A DNA stretch of 64,000 nucleotides, from positions 1-64,000 of the forward strand of contig JAGKSX010000068.1 of assembly GCA_018993155.1 (NCBI GenBank), written 5' to 3'. The notes under the pieces are model-generated. The model had not been told where the DNA came from, searched no databases, and saw only the letters and a list, made by a program, of their open reading frames with translations. This document shows, one piece after another, positions 18,206 through 31,309 of this stretch. Origin of the DNA: Hydrogenophaga sp. (GTDB taxonomy: Bacteria > Pseudomonadota > Gammaproteobacteria > Burkholderiales > Burkholderiaceae_C). Every line of letters begins with the position of its first letter. Position 1 is the stretch's first letter. A program made the translations under genes and the position numbers.

Positions 18206-19479
18206 AGTGCGCGGTACCCGATGTCGCGGCGGCACTGCATGCCGTCGAAGTGGATCGCGTCCACCACCTCGTAGGCGCGTTGCCGCGCCTCGGCCACCGT
18301 GTTCGCCAGCGCCGTCACGCAGAGCACGCGCCCGCCCGACACCTGCACCGCGCCTTGTGCACCGCTGCTGGTGCCGGCATGGAAGACCATGCGATCGGCT
18401 TCGTCGGCCGGCAGGCCGCTGATGGCGTCGCCCTTGCGCGGGCTCAGCGGGTAACCGGCGGCGGCCAGCACCACGCCCAGCGCCACACGGGGGTCCCAGT
18501 CCAGCGCCACGCGATCGAGCTCGCCTCGGGTGGCCGAGAGCAGCACCTGGGCCAGATTGCTGCGCAGCCGCATCATGATGGGCTGTGTCTCCGGGTCGCC
18601 CATGCGGCAGTTGAACTCCAGCGTCTTGACCTGCCCGTCGGGCGTGATCATCAGGCCCGCGTAGAGGAAGCCGGTGTAGGGAATGCCGTCGGCCTTCATG
18701 CCGCGCAGCGTGGGCAGGATCACCTCGTTCATGGCGCGCTCGTGCACCGCCGGCGTGACCACCGGCGCGGGGGAGTACGCCCCCATGCCACCGGTGTTGG
18801 GGCCCTGGTCGGCGTCCAGCAGGCGCTTGTGGTCCTGGCTGGTCGCCAGGGCCAGGGCGTGCTCGCCGTCGCACAGCACGATGAAGCTGGCTTCCTCACC
18901 CACGAGGAATTCCTCGATCACGACGCGCGCCCCACCCTCGTTGTGGGCCACGCCCAGGGTGTTGTCGACCAGCATGAAGTCGATCGCCTCGTGCGCTTCG
19001 GCTGCGGTCATGGCCACCACCACGCCCTTGCCAGCGGCCAGGCCATCGGCCTTGATCACGATGGGCGCGCCCTCGGCGTCCACGTAGGCGTGCGCGGCGG
19101 CCGGATCGGTGAAGGCCTGGTACTTCGCCGTGGGAATGCCATGGCGCTGCATGAACGCCTTGGAAAACGCCTTGGAACTCTCCAGCTGCGCGGCGGCCTT
19201 GGTCGGGCCGAAGATGGGCAGGCCATGGGCACGGAATTCATCCACCACACCAGCCGCCAGGGGCGCCTCCGGGCCCACCACCGTGAGGGCGATGCTCTGC
19301 CCTTGCGCCCAGGCACGCAGCGCCGCCTTGTCGGTGATATCGAGGTTCGTCAGCACCGGGTCGCGCGCGGTGCCGGCATTGCCGGGCGCCACGAAAACCT
19401 GTTGCACGCCTTCGGCTTGAGCCAGCTTCCAGGCCAGCGCATGTTCGCGGCCACCGCCGCCAATCACGAGTACTTTCAT
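18202..19479 (-). CDS. purD: Phosphoribosylamine--glycine ligase
   Basis: The 425-residue ATP-grasp enzyme has N-terminal VLVIGGGGREHALAW and PGNAGT, VIKADGLAAGKGV and the DHKRLLDADQGPNTGGMGAYSP block. It ligates glycine to phosphoribosylamine, the second step of purine synthesis. It starts 12 bases after yebC. Confidence 0.97.
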   Translation of the reverse strand: MKVLVIGGGGREHALAWKLAQAEGVQQVFVAPGNAGTARDPVLTNLDITDKAALRAWAQGQSIALTVVGPEAPLAAGVVDEFRAHGLPIFGPTKAAAQLESSKAFSKAFMQRHGIPTAKYQAFTDPAAAHAYVDAEGAPIVIKADGLAAGKGVVVAMTAAEAHEAIDFMLVDNTLGVAHNEGGARVVIEEFLVGEEASFIVLCDGEHALALATSQDHKRLLDADQGPNTGGMGAYSPAPVVTPAVHERAMNEVILPTLRGMKADGIPYTGFLYAGLMITPDGQVKTLEFNCRMGDPETQPIMMRLRSNLAQVLLSATRGELDRVALDWDPRVALGVVLAAAGYPLSPRKGDAISGLPADEADRMVFHAGTSSGAQGAVQVSGGRVLCVTALANTVAEARQRAYEVVDAIHFDGMQCRRDIGYRAL

Positions 19480-19491
19480 CCGGGCCGACCT

Positions 19492-20217
19492 TTATTCGCC
19501 GATTTCGGCGTTGTGGAACACGTCCTGCACGTCGTCCAGGTCCTCCAGCACGTCCAGCAGCTTCTGCATGCGCGCGGCGTCGTCGCCCGTCAGCTCGATG
19601 GTGTTTTCGGCCCGCATCGTGACCTCGGCCACCTCGGGCTTGAGACCGGCGGCCTCCAGCGCGTTCCTGACGGCCTCGAAGGTCACCGGCGAGGTCAGTA
19701 CCTCAATCGCGCCATCGCCGTCGCTGATCACGTCGTCGGCACCCGCCTCCAGCGCGATTTCCATGACCTTGTCTTCGGACGTGCCCGGCGCGAACACCAA
19801 CTGGCCGCAGAGCTTGAACTGGAACGACACCGAGCCATCGGTGCCCAGGTTGCCGCCGTACTTGCTGAAAGCGTGCCGCACCTCGGCCACCGTGCGCACG
19901 CGGTTGTCGGTCATGGTGTCGACGATCACGGCCGCACCGCCGATGCCGTAGCCCTCGTAGCGGATTTCTTCCAGGGCCTGGCCTTCCAGGTTGCCCGAGG
20001 CCTTGTCCACGTTGTATTTGATGCGGTCGGCCGGCATGTTGGCGGCCTTGGCCTTGTCGATGGCCAGCCGCAGCCGCGGGTTCATCGCCGGGTCCCCGCC
20101 GCCCTGGCGGGCCGCCACGGTGATCTCGCGGATCACGCGCGTCCAGATCTTTCCGCGCTTTTCATCCTGGCGACCCTTGCGGTGCTGAATATTTGCCCAT
20201 TTGCTGTGTCCGGCCAC
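19492..20217 (-). CDS. yebC: YebC/PmpR family protein
   Basis: The 241-residue protein begins [18 protein letters not shown], the family hallmark, and has usual length. YebC-type proteins have been described as transcription regulators and, more recently, as helpers of translation through proline stretches. Which applies here is unknown. The start is GTG at 20217 with an AAAAGGA ribosome site nine bases upstream. It heads the minus-strand run to rng. Confidence 0.94.
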   Translation of the reverse strand: MAGHSKWANIQHRKGRQDEKRGKIWTRVIREITVAARQGGGDPAMNPRLRLAIDKAKAANMPADRIKYNVDKASGNLEGQALEEIRYEGYGIGGAAVIVDTMTDNRVRTVAEVRHAFSKYGGNLGTDGSVSFQFKLCGQLVFAPGTSEDKVMEIALEAGADDVISDGDGAIEVLTSPVTFEAVRNALEAAGLKPEVAEVTMRAENTIELTGDDAARMQKLLDVLEDLDDVQDVFHNAEIGE

Positions 20218-20308
20218 GAAATTGTCCTTTTGCCCGTTCTGGCTTTGATCTAATAAGCCTGCGATTTTACGTTTTCACCCGAACCGCCTTCCCTGAGGAA
20301 CCCTTGCC

Positions 20309-21859
20309 ATGGCCGAACCGATGCTGATCGCCCAGAACGCCACCACCACCTGCCAGCTGTTGCCCGGGCTCGCGAACCGCCATGGCCTGATCACCGGCGC
20401 CACGGGCACGGGCAAGACCGTGACCCTGCAGACGCTGGCCGAGCAGTTCTCGAACATCGGCGTGCCGGTGTTCATGGCCGACGTCAAGGGTGACCTTTCC
20501 GGCATCAGCCAGCCGGGCAGCTTCGGCGAGAAGATGAGCGCCATCCTGAAAGACCGGGGCATCACCCCACCCGCCTCGCACGCCTGCCCCACCACGCTGT
20601 GGGACGTGTTCGGCGAGCTGGGCCACCCGGTGCGCGCCACCATCAGCGACATGGGCCCGCTGCTGCTCGCGCGCATGCTCAACCTCAACGACACCCAGGC
20701 CGGCGTGCTCAACCTGGTGTTCAAGATCGCCGACGACAACGGCCTGCTGCTTCTCGACATGAAAGACCTGCGGGCCATGCTGCAGCACATCGGCGACAAC
20801 GCCAAGCAGTTCACCACCGAGTACGGCAACATCAGCGCCGCCAGCATCGGAGCCATCCAGCGCGGGCTGATGCAGGTCGAGCAGCAAGGGGGCGACAAGT
20901 TCTTCGGCGAGCCCATGCTCGACATCAGCGACTTCATGCAGACGGTGGACGGCAAGGGCGTGATCAATGTGCTGGCGGCCGACAAGCTGATGAACGCGCC
21001 GCGCCTGTACGCCACCTTCCTGCTGTGGATGCTGTCCGAGCTGTTCGAGACCCTGCCCGAGATCGGCGACCCGGACAAGCCCAAGCTGGTCTTCTTCTTC
21101 GACGAAGCCCACCTGCTGTTCAACGAAGCACCCAAGGTGCTGATCGAGCGCATCGAGCTCGTGGTGCGGCTGGTGCGCTCCAAGGGTGTGGGGGTCTATT
21201 TCGTCACGCAGAACCCGCTTGACATTCCCGACAGCGTGCTCGGTCAGCTCGGCAACCGCGTGCAGCACGCGCTGCGCGCCTTCACGCCCCGCGACCAGAA
21301 GGCCGTGAAATCCACCGCCCAGACCATGCGTCCCAAGGCGGGACTGGACATCGAAGCCGCGATCACCGAGCTGGCCGTGGGCGAAGCCCTGGTCAGCTTG
21401 CTCGACCCCAAGGGCCGCCCGACCGAGACCGAGCGCGTCTTCGTGGTGCCGCCAGGCAGCCAGCTGGGCCCCATCACCGACGCCCAGCGCCAGCAACTGC
21501 GCCAGAACTCGCTGGTGGCGGGTGTGTACGAAAAGGTGGTGGACCGCGAAAGCGCCTACGAGATGTTTGCCAACCACGCCGGAAAACGCGGCGCGGAGGA
21601 ACCCACCGAAGCGTCCTCGGCCGCGAAGACGCCCCGCATTCCGGGCGCGGACAAGCAGCAGGCACCGGCCGAGAGCGGCGGCTTCGGCAACATGGTCAAC
21701 GAAGCGCTGTTCGGCCGCACCGGCCCACGTGGCGGGCAATACGACGGCCTGGTGCAGACCATGGCCAAGACGGCGGCCCGCAGCGTGGCCAGTGGCCTGG
21801 GCCGCCAGATCGTGCGCGGCATGCTCGGTGGCCTGCTGGGTGGCAGCAAGAAGCGCTGA
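20309..21859 (+). CDS. HerA/FtsK-like ATPase of the YjgR (DUF853) family
   Basis: This 516-residue cytosolic protein has Walker A GATGTGKT (about 32-39), a VKGDLSG block and Walker [13 protein letters not shown] (about 265-276). It ends in glycine/alanine-rich residues and a basic GGSKKR tail. YjgR proteins belong to the HerA translocase clan, and their biological role is unsettled. A GAGGAA ribosome site lies before the ATG. It is divergent from yebC and convergent with clpA. Confidence 0.88.
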   Translation: MAEPMLIAQNATTTCQLLPGLANRHGLITGATGTGKTVTLQTLAEQFSNIGVPVFMADVKGDLSGISQPGSFGEKMSAILKDRGITPPASHACPTTLWDVFGELGHPVRATISDMGPLLLARMLNLNDTQAGVLNLVFKIADDNGLLLLDMKDLRAMLQHIGDNAKQFTTEYGNISAASIGAIQRGLMQVEQQGGDKFFGEPMLDISDFMQTVDGKGVINVLAADKLMNAPRLYATFLLWMLSELFETLPEIGDPDKPKLVFFFDEAHLLFNEAPKVLIERIELVVRLVRSKGVGVYFVTQNPLDIPDSVLGQLGNRVQHALRAFTPRDQKAVKSTAQTMRPKAGLDIEAAITELAVGEALVSLLDPKGRPTETERVFVVPPGSQLGPITDAQRQQLRQNSLVAGVYEKVVDRESAYEMFANHAGKRGAEEPTEASSAAKTPRIPGADKQQAPAESGGFGNMVNEALFGRTGPRGGQYDGLVQTMAKTAARSVASGLGRQIVRGMLGGLLGGSKKR

Positions 21860-21882
21860 TCCGGCGATCGCCCAAGAAAAAA

Positions 21883-21901
21883 GGCCCGGTATGACCGGGC
21901 C
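21883..21901. terminator. Bidirectional terminator between yjgR-like gene and clpA
   Basis: The 8-bp stem GGCCCGGT/ACCGGGCC has a three-base ATG loop, followed by TTCTTC on the plus strand and by TTTTTTCTT on the minus strand. It sits between convergent genes and probably ends both. Confidence 0.85.
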
Positions 21902-21926
21902 TTCTTCATTCAGACGTCGTCGGAAC

Positions 21927-24263
<2,337 letters not shown>

Positions 24264-24359
24264 TGGGCACGTCCTTTGGGCTGGGTGATCGGAGAGGCAA
24301 TCGTCTGGTTCAAAAAGGTCAAGAGGGCTGACTAGGGCTCAGATGGGGTGGATTCGGAT

Positions 24360-24719
24360 TTATTCAACCGGTTCACTCAGACATTGCAATGGATGCCCCG
24401 CCGCCCGGGCGGCCTGGAGCACCTGATCCACTTTGGTGCTGGCGACATCGCGCGAATACACGCCGCAGATGCCTTTTCCTTCCAGATGGATCTTGAGCAT
24501 GATCTGGGTGGCGGTCTCCCGGTCCTTGCTGAAAAACTCCTGGATGACGTGCACCACGAACTCCATGGGCGTGAAATCGTCGTTGAGCAGCACCACCTGG
24601 AACATCTGGGGAGGTTGGGTGCGCTGCGCGCGCCGCTCCAGCACCACCGAGTCGTCGCTGCCCGTGCTGGGGGGCGAGACGACAGGGTTGGGCGGTTTCT
24701 TGGGGTTCTGGGTGGCCAT
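24360..24719 (-). CDS. clpS: ATP-dependent Clp protease adaptor ClpS
   Basis: The product is 119 residues: a variable N-terminal tail rich in Pro/Ser (1-35) and the ClpS core with [15 protein letters not shown], the [11 protein letters not shown] segment and SRDVASTKV. ClpS hands N-degron substrates to ClpA, encoded next. The ATG at 24719 (MATQNPKK) is chosen over longer frames because the extra N-terminal part looks like non-coding sequence. No clear ribosome site precedes it, and a TAGAAT hexamer ends eight bases before the ATG. Confidence 0.94.
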   Translation of the reverse strand: MATQNPKKPPNPVVSPPSTGSDDSVVLERRAQRTQPPQMFQVVLLNDDFTPMEFVVHVIQEFFSKDRETATQIMLKIHLEGKGICGVYSRDVASTKVDQVLQAARAAGHPLQCLSEPVE

Positions 24720-24726
24720 GAAAATG

Positions 24727-24732
24727 ATTCTA
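24727..24732 (-). promoter_or_regulatory. Possible -10 element giving a leaderless clpS mRNA
   Basis: TAGAAT on the minus strand is followed by seven bases and then the clpS ATG. A start site at the usual distance would fall on or next to the A of ATG. A 7-bp hairpin (GCGGTGC/GCACCGC, 24733-24751) lies directly upstream. The remaining icd-clpS spacer (24720-24953) shows no gene. Confidence 0.4.
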
Positions 24733-24953
24733 GCGGTGCGCGTTGCACCGCCACATCGTGCGGGAATACAACAGCCTCCCGACGGCCCGAAACAGCAGTG
24801 CCTTCGGGTCGGCGGGGGGTGTGGCAACCTGCATCAGCCATGCGTCATTGTGAAGCGAAAGCTGACTTGAAAACCACCGAGTTGGGCGGCATTCGTGCGC
24901 TTCTTCCCACCGCACGCCTGGGCGGGGGAACGGATCGGCCGCCCGGGCGCGAT

Positions 24954-26207
24954 TTACATGCTCTCGATCATCACGTCGCCAAAACCGGAGCAGCTGACCT
25001 GGGTGGCGCCGGACATCAGCCGCGCGAAGTCGTGGGTCACCTGCTTGCTGTCGATGGCGCTGCGCAGGGCGGCGATGACCACGTCGGCGGCCTCCTTCCA
25101 ACCCAGGTGCCGAAGCATCATCTCGGCGGCAAGGATTTCGGCGCATGGGTTGGCGTAGTCCTTGCCCGCGAACCTGGGCACGGGGCCGTGGGTGGGCTCG
25201 AAGCACGCCAGGGAATCGGACAGGTTGGCACCCGGCGCAATGCCGATGCCGCCCACCTGGGCCGCCAGCGCGTCGGCGATGTAGTCGCCGTTGAGGTTGA
25301 GCGTGGCCACCACCGAGAAGTCCAGCGGGCGCAACAGGATCTGTTGCAGGAAGTCGTCGGCAAAACAGTCCTTGATGACGATGTCCCGGCCGGTCTTCGG
25401 GTTGCGGAACTGGCACCACGGCCCGCCGTCGAGCAAGGCCGCGCCGAATTCCTTCTGGGCCAGCGCGTAGGCCCAGTCGCGGAAGCCGCCTTCCGTGTAG
25501 CGCATGATGTTGCCCTTGTGCACGATGGTCACGCTGGGCTTGTCGTGGTCGATGGCGTACTGGATCGCCTTGCGCATCAGGCGCTCGGTACCCTCCATGG
25601 ACACGGTCTTGATGCCGATGCCCGAGGTGGCCGGGAAACGGATGCTGATCACGCCCATTTCTTCCTGAAGCAGGCGAATCAGGCTTTGCGCCTGAGGAGA
25701 GCCGGCCTCGTACTCGATCCCGGCATAGATGTCTTCCGAGTTCTCGCGGAACACCACCATGTTGGTTTTCTCGGGCTCCTTCAGCGGTGACGGAACGCCC
25801 TCGAAGTACTGCACAGGACGCAGGCAGACATAGAGGTCGAGCGCCTGGCGCAGCGCCACGTTCAGCGAGCGGAACGGCCCACCGGCAGGCGTGGACAAGG
25901 GACCTTTGATGGACACCACGTGAGCGCGCAAGGCGTCCAGGGTTTCCTCCGGCAGCCAGACGTCCGGCCCGTAGACCTGGGTGGCCTTCTGGCCGACATA
26001 GACCTCCATCCAGTGGATTTTGCGGCGGCCACCATAGGCCTTGGCCACGGCGGCGTCCACCACCTTGAGCATCACCGGCGTGATGTCCAGGCCGGTGCCG
26101 TCGCCTTCGATGTAAGGCACGATGGGTTCGTCAGGCACCTGGAGCGACATGTCGGCATTGACGGTGATCTTCTGACCTTGGGCGGGCACGCGGATGTACT
26201 GGTACAT
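24954..26207 (-). CDS. icd: Isocitrate dehydrogenase (NADP+), homodimeric type
   Basis: The product is 417 residues from the ATG at 26207, matching the 416 of the enterobacterial enzyme. The PYIEGDGTG opening is present, as is the substrate/phosphorylation loop with Ser114 in [10 protein letters not shown] and the metal/NADP blocks. It decarboxylates isocitrate to 2-oxoglutarate in the TCA cycle. Conservation of Ser114 leaves open control by AceK, which is not in the window. The upstream TTG in frame is rejected because it adds unrelated residues. A second, unrelated ICDH gene lies 0.6 kb away. Confidence 0.95.
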   Translation of the reverse strand: MYQYIRVPAQGQKITVNADMSLQVPDEPIVPYIEGDGTGLDITPVMLKVVDAAVAKAYGGRRKIHWMEVYVGQKATQVYGPDVWLPEETLDALRAHVVSIKGPLSTPAGGPFRSLNVALRQALDLYVCLRPVQYFEGVPSPLKEPEKTNMVVFRENSEDIYAGIEYEAGSPQAQSLIRLLQEEMGVISIRFPATSGIGIKTVSMEGTERLMRKAIQYAIDHDKPSVTIVHKGNIMRYTEGGFRDWAYALAQKEFGAALLDGGPWCQFRNPKTGRDIVIKDCFADDFLQQILLRPLDFSVVATLNLNGDYIADALAAQVGGIGIAPGANLSDSLACFEPTHGPVPRFAGKDYANPCAEILAAEMMLRHLGWKEAADVVIAALRSAIDSKQVTHDFARLMSGATQVSCSGFGDVMIESM

Positions 26208-26337
26208 GTCGATGGGGGTCCAGAGGGCTGAGGAAGGGAACAAGAGCGCGAATTCTAGACTCGGAGCTTCAGCCCCCGCCTGGCCGTGCCCCGATGGCAG
26301 ACAATGCGGGCCTGACCCGACTTACCCGCTTCACCGC

Positions 26338-26787
26338 ATGAAACGCCTGCTCACCCGCCTGATCTGCCTGTTCTTCCTGCTGTCGGGGCCGGCCTGGTCT
26401 CAGGAAGGGCCCCAGCTCCAGTTGCCCCGTGTCGGCCTGTCGGCCGGCATGCACCTGATCCAGGCGCAGGTCGCGGCCACGCCGCAGGAGCGCGCCGTGG
26501 GGCTGATGTTCCGCAAGGAGATGCCGGTCAACGAAGGCATGCTGTTCGTGTTCGAGCAGCCCTCCGGCCAGTGCTTCTGGATGAAAAATACGCTGCTGCC
26601 GCTGACGGCCGCGTTCGTGGCCGACGACGGCACCATCGTCAACCTCGCGAACATGCAGCCCCAGAGCCTGGACTCGCACTGCTCGGCCAAGCCGGTGCGC
26701 TACGTGCTCGAAATGCACCAGGGCTGGTTCGACAAGCGCGGCATCAAGGCCGGCTCGCGCCTGAGCGGCGCCCCGTTCACCAAGTAA
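26338..26787 (+). CDS. DUF192 family exported protein
   Basis: This 149-residue protein has a signal peptide (1 to about 23, ending AWS-Q). The DUF192 fold follows, recognised by GLMFRKEMPVNEGMLFVFE and CFWMKNTLLPLTAAFV. Function of the family is unknown. The ATG at 26338 is chosen because it opens a proper signal sequence. Longer frames upstream add unrelated residues. It is divergent from icd. Confidence 0.88.
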   Translation: MKRLLTRLICLFFLLSGPAWSQEGPQLQLPRVGLSAGMHLIQAQVAATPQERAVGLMFRKEMPVNEGMLFVFEQPSGQCFWMKNTLLPLTAAFVADDGTIVNLANMQPQSLDSHCSAKPVRYVLEMHQGWFDKRGIKAGSRLSGAPFTK

Positions 26788-26791
26788 GAAA

Positions 26792-26809
26792 GCCACCGTT
26801 TCCGGTGGC
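26792..26809. terminator. Bidirectional terminator between DUF192 gene and monomeric icd
   Basis: The 7-bp stem GCCACCG/CGGTGGC with a TTTC loop has CTTCTTTCT after it on the plus strand and TTTCTTAC on the minus strand. It lies between convergent genes. Confidence 0.75.
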
Positions 26810-26821
26810 CTTCTTTCTGCG

Positions 26822-29059
26822 TCAGGCCTTCAGCAAGGCCAGCGCCGCGTTGAACGTCTTGCTGGGGCGCATGATGGTCTCCAGCTTGGCGAAGTCGGGC
26901 TTGTAGTAACCGCCGATGTCGACTGGCTTGCCCTGCACGTCGGCCAGTTCCTTGACGATGGTCTTCTCGTTGTCGGCCAGCGCCTTGGCCAGGGGCGCGA
27001 ACTTGTCGGCCAGCGCCTTGTCTTCGGTCTGCGCGGCCAGTTCCTGGGCCCAGTACAGCGCCAGGTAGAACTGGCTGCCCCGGTTGTCGAGCTGGCCGGT
27101 CTTGGGCGACGGGTTCTTGTTGTTGTCCAGCAGCTTGCCGGTGGCCGCGTCCAGGGTCTTGGCCAGCAGCTTGGCGGAGGCGTTGTTGTTCTTCAGGCCC
27201 AGGTCCTCGAAGCTCACGGCCAAGGCCAGGAACTCACCCAGGGAATCCCAGCGCAGGTGGTTCTCTTCCACCAGCTGCTGCACGTGCTTGGGGGCGGAGC
27301 CGCCGGCACCGGTTTCGTACATGCCGCCACCAGCCATCAGGGGCACGATGGACAGCATCTTGGCGCTGGTGCCCAGTTCCATGATCGGGAACAGGTCGGT
27401 CAGGTAGTCGCGCAGGATGTTGCCGGTGGCGCTGATGGTGTCCTGTCCGCGGATCACGCGCTCCAGGGTGTAACGCATGGCGCGCACCTGGCTCATGATC
27501 TGGATGTCCAGACCGGCCGTGTTGTGCTCGTGCAGGTACATCTTGACCTTGGTGATCAGCTGGGCTTCGTGCGGGCGGTAGGCATCGAGCCAGAACACCA
27601 CGGGCATGCCCGAGTTGCGCGCGCGGGTCACGGCCAATTTGACCCAGTCGCGGATGGCGGCGTCCTTGACCTGGCACATGCGCCAGATGTCGCCCTGCTC
27701 CACGTCCTGGCTCATCAGCACTTCGCCGGTGGCCAGGTCGGTGATGTTGGCCACGCCGTCTTCGGGGATCTCGAAGGTCTTGTCGTGCGAGCCATATTCC
27801 TCGGCCTGCTGGGCCATCAGGCCCACGTTGGGCACAGTGCCCATCGTCTTGGGGTCGAACGCGCCGTGCCATTTGCAGAAGTTGATCATCTCCTGGTAGA
27901 TGCGGGCGAAGGTCGATTCGGGCATCACGGCCTTGACATCCTTCAGGCGGCCGTCGGCGCCCCACATCTTGCCGCTGTTGCGGATCATCGCCGGCATGGA
28001 GGCGTCGACGATCACGTCATTGGGCGAATGGAAGTTGGTGATGCCCTTGGCCGAGTCGACCATGGCCAGCTCGGGGCGGCCTTCGTGGCAGGCGTGCAGG
28101 TCGCGCTTGATCTCGTCCTGCTTGCTCTGCGGCAGCGTGGCGATCTTGTTGTACAGATCCACCATGCCGTTGTTGACGTTCACGCCCAGTTCGTCGAACA
28201 GCTTGCCGTGTTTTTCGAAGGCTTCGCGGTAGAAGATGCGCACGCAGTGGCCGAACACGATGGGGTGCGACACCTTCATCATGGTGGCCTTGACGTGCAG
28301 CGAGAACATCACGCCGGTCTTGCGCGCGTCCTCGATCTCCTTTTCGTAGAAGGCCAGCAGCGCCTTCTTGCTCATGAACATCGAGTCGATCACCTCACGG
28401 TCCAGCAGCGCGACCTTGGGCTTGAGCACGATGGTCTTGCCGCTCTTGGTGATCAGCTCCATCTTGACGTCGCGCGCCTTGTCCAGGGTCATGGACTTCT
28501 CACCGTGGTAGAAGTCGCCGTGGTGCATGTGCGAGACGTGCGAACGCGAAGCCTGGCTCCACTCACCCATGCTGTGCGGGTTCTTGCGGGCGTATTCCTT
28601 CACCGCCTTGGGGGCGCGGCGGTCCGAGTTGCCCTCGCGCAGCACCGGGTTCACCGCACTGCCGGTGCACTTGTTGTAGCGGGCGCGGATGTCCTTTTCC
28701 TCGTCCGTCTTCGGGCTCTCGGGGAAGTCCGGGATCTTGTAGCCCTTTTGCTGCAGCTCGCTGATGGCGGCCTTCAGCTGCGCCACCGACGCGCTGATGT
28801 TGGGCAGCTTGATGATGTTGGCCTCAGGCTTGAGCGTGAGTTTGCCCAGCGCGGCCAAGTCGTCGCTGACGCGCTGTTCTTCGGACAGGTACTCAGGGAA
28901 AGCCGCCAGCACGCGCCCGGCCACCGAGATGTCGGCGGTGGTGACGTTGATGCCCGCGGGCGCCGCGAAGGTGCGGATGACGGGGAGGAACGCACTGGTG
29001 GCCAGCAAGGGGGCCTCGTCCGTCAGGGTGTAGATGATGGTGGGTTGCTGGCTGCTCAT
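26822..29059 (-). CDS. Monomeric NADP-dependent isocitrate dehydrogenase
   Basis: The 745-residue protein matches the large single-chain IDH family (about 740), unrelated in sequence to the dimeric enzyme. Blocks include TDEAPLLAT at the start, [24 protein letters not shown] and [18 protein letters not shown]. It catalyses the same step, isocitrate to 2-oxoglutarate plus NADPH. A TGGAGA ribosome site precedes the ATG. Together with icd at 24954-26207 the organism has two non-homologous ICDHs almost side by side, perhaps used under different conditions. Confidence 0.96.
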   Translation of the reverse strand: MSSQQPTIIYTLTDEAPLLATSAFLPVIRTFAAPAGINVTTADISVAGRVLAAFPEYLSEEQRVSDDLAALGKLTLKPEANIIKLPNISASVAQLKAAISELQQKGYKIPDFPESPKTDEEKDIRARYNKCTGSAVNPVLREGNSDRRAPKAVKEYARKNPHSMGEWSQASRSHVSHMHHGDFYHGEKSMTLDKARDVKMELITKSGKTIVLKPKVALLDREVIDSMFMSKKALLAFYEKEIEDARKTGVMFSLHVKATMMKVSHPIVFGHCVRIFYREAFEKHGKLFDELGVNVNNGMVDLYNKIATLPQSKQDEIKRDLHACHEGRPELAMVDSAKGITNFHSPNDVIVDASMPAMIRNSGKMWGADGRLKDVKAVMPESTFARIYQEMINFCKWHGAFDPKTMGTVPNVGLMAQQAEEYGSHDKTFEIPEDGVANITDLATGEVLMSQDVEQGDIWRMCQVKDAAIRDWVKLAVTRARNSGMPVVFWLDAYRPHEAQLITKVKMYLHEHNTAGLDIQIMSQVRAMRYTLERVIRGQDTISATGNILRDYLTDLFPIMELGTSAKMLSIVPLMAGGGMYETGAGGSAPKHVQQLVEENHLRWDSLGEFLALAVSFEDLGLKNNNASAKLLAKTLDAATGKLLDNNKNPSPKTGQLDNRGSQFYLALYWAQELAAQTEDKALADKFAPLAKALADNEKTIVKELADVQGKPVDIGGYYKPDFAKLETIMRPSKTFNAALALLKA

Positions 29060-29116
29060 TGCTTATCTCCAGAGGTTGTTGGGTGCGGTGCCGACCGGCA
29101 TCCACGCAGGTCGCGC

Positions 29117-29136
29117 GGATACGGTGATCGGTATCC
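29117..29136. repeat. Inverted repeat GGATAC-N8-GTATCC upstream of monomeric icd
   Basis: A 6+6 inverted repeat sits 58-77 bases before the monomeric icd start. It could be an operator or just a chance palindrome. Confidence 0.35.
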
Positions 29137-29176
29137 CGTGATTGTGCTTTCAGCGCAAGGACCAGGCATTCGTTTT

Positions 29177-29192
29177 TGGGATCACATTCCCA
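29177..29192. repeat. Palindrome TGGGA-N6-TCCCA between sodB and monomeric icd
   Basis: The 16-base inverted repeat TGGGATCACATTCCCA lies in an A/T-rich stretch about 118 bases before the monomeric icd start, where a promoter and operator would be expected. The rest of 29060-29244 shows no gene. Confidence 0.35.
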
Positions 29193-29244
29193 CAATACAA
29201 AACACGCGCAAAAAAAATTGCATGCTTTCATGCCGCCAGACAGC

Positions 29245-29277
29245 AAAAAGGGCCCGAAGGTCACCCTCCGAGCCCTT
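29245..29277 (-). terminator. Rho-independent terminator of sodB
   Basis: On the minus strand a 13-bp stem with two G-U pairs (29248-29260 with 29265-29277) and a four-base loop is followed by TTTTT. It starts 17 bases after the sodB stop. Confidence 0.88.
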
Positions 29278-29294
29278 GATGCTGGCGCATGCGA

Positions 29295-29876
29295 TCAGGC
29301 GAAGTTGGCTTCGGCGAACGACCAATTCACCAGTTTGTCGAGGAAGGTCTCGACGAACTTGGGGCGCAGATTGCGGTAGTCGATGTAGTAGGCGTGCTCC
29401 CACACGTCCACGGTCAGCAGGGCCTTGTCGCCCGTGGTCAGCGGGGTGCCGGCTGCGCCCATGTTGACGATGTCGACCGAGCCGTCGGCCTTCTTCACCA
29501 GCCAGGTCCAGCCCGAGCCGAAGTTGCCCACGGCGGACTTGACGAAGGCTTCCTTGAACGCGGCATAGCTGCCCCACTTGGCCGTGATGGCCGCGGCCAG
29601 CGCGCCGGAAGGCTCACCACCGCCGTTGGGCTTCATGCAGTTCCAGAAGAAGGTGTGGTTCCAGATCTGGGCCGAGTTGTTGTAGATGCCGCCGCTGGAC
29701 TTCTTGATGATGGACTCGAGGTCCATGTTCTCGAACTCCGTGCCCTTTTGCAGGTTGTTCAGGTTGACCACATACGCGTTGTGGTGCTTGCCGTGGTGGT
29801 ACTCGAGCGTCTCGCGGCTGTAGTGCGGGGCCAGGGCGTCCAGGTCGTAGGGCAGTTTGGGCAGCGTGTGTTCCAT
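29295..29876 (-). CDS. sodB: Superoxide dismutase [Fe]
   Basis: The product is 193 residues, identical in length to typical FeSOD. Metal ligands are visible as His27 (YHHGKHH), [11 protein letters not shown] and [13 protein letters not shown]. The Gln just before IWNHTF is the usual FeSOD position. A cytosolic enzyme is expected, since no signal peptide is present. An AGAGGAA ribosome site precedes the ATG at 29876. The longer open frame upstream is rejected. Confidence 0.95.
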   Translation of the reverse strand: MEHTLPKLPYDLDALAPHYSRETLEYHHGKHHNAYVVNLNNLQKGTEFENMDLESIIKKSSGGIYNNSAQIWNHTFFWNCMKPNGGGEPSGALAAAITAKWGSYAAFKEAFVKSAVGNFGSGWTWLVKKADGSVDIVNMGAAGTPLTTGDKALLTVDVWEHAYYIDYRNLRPKFVETFLDKLVNWSFAEANFA

Positions 29877-30010
29877 GGGGTTCCTCTTGCGTTGGTGTTG
29901 TGAAATGGCGCGCTTGGCCGCGGGAAGCGGGGCACAAGGCAATCGGGCCTCCGCATTGTAGGCAAGGCCAGTGACGGCAGAGCGATCAGGGTTTCTCGGC
30001 CCTCGGGGAT

Positions 30011-31309
30011 TCAGCCTTCCACCCTCACATCCAGCGGGCCATCGGCCAGCGTCGCGCGCAGCGATTGCCCGGGCCGGGCTTGAGCGGCGCGCGTGAGCGC
30101 AGCACCATGTTCGTCGGTGAGAAAGGCATAGCCCCGCTGCAGCACGAGTTGCGGATCGAGCAGGCCCAGCGCAGCCTGGCCGCGCTGCAACCGCTGCCGC
30201 TGCGCCTCCAGCGCACGCCGCAAGGATGGCGGCAACTGGGTCTGCAAGGTCTGCAGGCGGTTGTGCTGGCGCTGGATCGCCAGCGAACCGCTGCGCTGCA
30301 AGCCGTGCTCCAGGCTGGCCAGGTGCCGCAGGCTGTCGTGGATGCGCCCGGAGGGCCGCCCCAGGCGCTGGGCCAGGCGGTCAAGCCGCTGACCGCGCTG
30401 ATCGATGTCCGAATAGGCGCCATCGCTCAGGCGTTCCTGCAGGTAGGCCAGTTCACCGAGGCGTTGCACTTTCGTGGGCGCGCACAGCTCGGCCGCCGCC
30501 GTCGGCGTGGGCGCGCGAAGGTCGGCCACGAAATCGGCCAAAGTGAAGTCGGTCTCATGTCCGACGCCGCACACCACGGGCATCGGGGCCTGCGCGATGG
30601 TGCGCACCAGCACCGGGTCGTTGAATGACCACAGGTCTTCCAGCGACCCGCCGCCGCGCACGAGCAGCAGCACCTCGCTTTCACCGGTGTCGGCATGCCG
30701 GCGGTAAGCGGCCTGCAGCGCGATGCACAGCTCGGCAGGCGCCTGTGCGCCCTGCACGGCCGCCGGGTAGATGACCACCGGGATGTGGGGCACCCGCCGC
30801 CTCAACGCCGTGACCACATCGCGCAAGGCCGCCGCACCCAGAGACGTGACGATGCCGATGCTGCGCGGCTGCGCGGGCAGCGGACGTTTGCGGGCCTCCT
30901 CGAACAGACCCTCGGCCTCCAGCTGGGCCTTGAGCTTGAGGAATTGTTCGAACAGCGCGCCTTGCCCCGCGGGCTGCAGCGACTCGACAATGAGCTGCAG
31001 ATCGCCGCGCGCACCGTAGACATCGAGCTTGCCACGCGCCTCGACCAGCTGGCCATCGCGCGGGGCAAAACTCAACTGCTCGGCCGAGCGCCTGAACATG
31101 GCGCAACGCACCTGGCCGATGTCGTCCTTGAGCGAAAAATAACAATGGCCGCTGGCCGCCCTCGAAAAGCCCGAAAGCTCCCCCCGAACCGCCACCGGAT
31201 TGAATCGGGCCGAGACGGTGTCGGCCACGGCTCGCATCAGCGGGCCAACTGCCCACACACGCCGCGCAGACGGCTGATCGGCATCGAACAATGATTCAGC
31301 CACGCGCAT
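30011..31309 (-). CDS. xseA: Exodeoxyribonuclease VII large subunit
   Basis: The product is 432 residues from the ATG at 31309. An OB-fold DNA-binding region (about 15-110: [22 protein letters not shown]) and the catalytic domain follow, with [28 protein letters not shown] and [17 protein letters not shown] coiled-coil region and the C-terminal [10 protein letters not shown] complete it. With XseB it degrades single-stranded DNA in both directions. A GTG at 31360 and other upstream starts would lengthen it by up to 20 residues. The small subunit xseB is not seen. Confidence 0.93.
   Translation of the reverse strand: MRVAESLFDADQPSARRVWAVGPLMRAVADTVSARFNPVAVRGELSGFSRAASGHCYFSLKDDIGQVRCAMFRRSAEQLSFAPRDGQLVEARGKLDVYGARGDLQLIVESLQPAGQGALFEQFLKLKAQLEAEGLFEEARKRPLPAQPRSIGIVTSLGAAALRDVVTALRRRVPHIPVVIYPAAVQGAQAPAELCIALQAAYRRHADTGESEVLLLVRGGGSLEDLWSFNDPVLVRTIAQAPMPVVCGVGHETDFTLADFVADLRAPTPTAAAELCAPTKVQRLGELAYLQERLSDGAYSDIDQRGQRLDRLAQRLGRPSGRIHDSLRHLASLEHGLQRSGSLAIQRQHNRLQTLQTQLPPSLRRALEAQRQRLQRGQAALGLLDPQLVLQRGYAFLTDEHGAALTRAAQARPGQSLRATLADGPLDVRVEG

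Noticed and set aside
18175-20253. 692-residue plus-strand frame opposite purD and yebC
   Set aside because: Both purD and yebC are complete and recognisable on the other strand, and the frame has no known motif.
24720-24953. Possible cold-shock or other small gene between clpS and icd
   Set aside because: No frame with a known motif or a ribosome site was found. Only a hairpin and a possible clpS promoter are seen.
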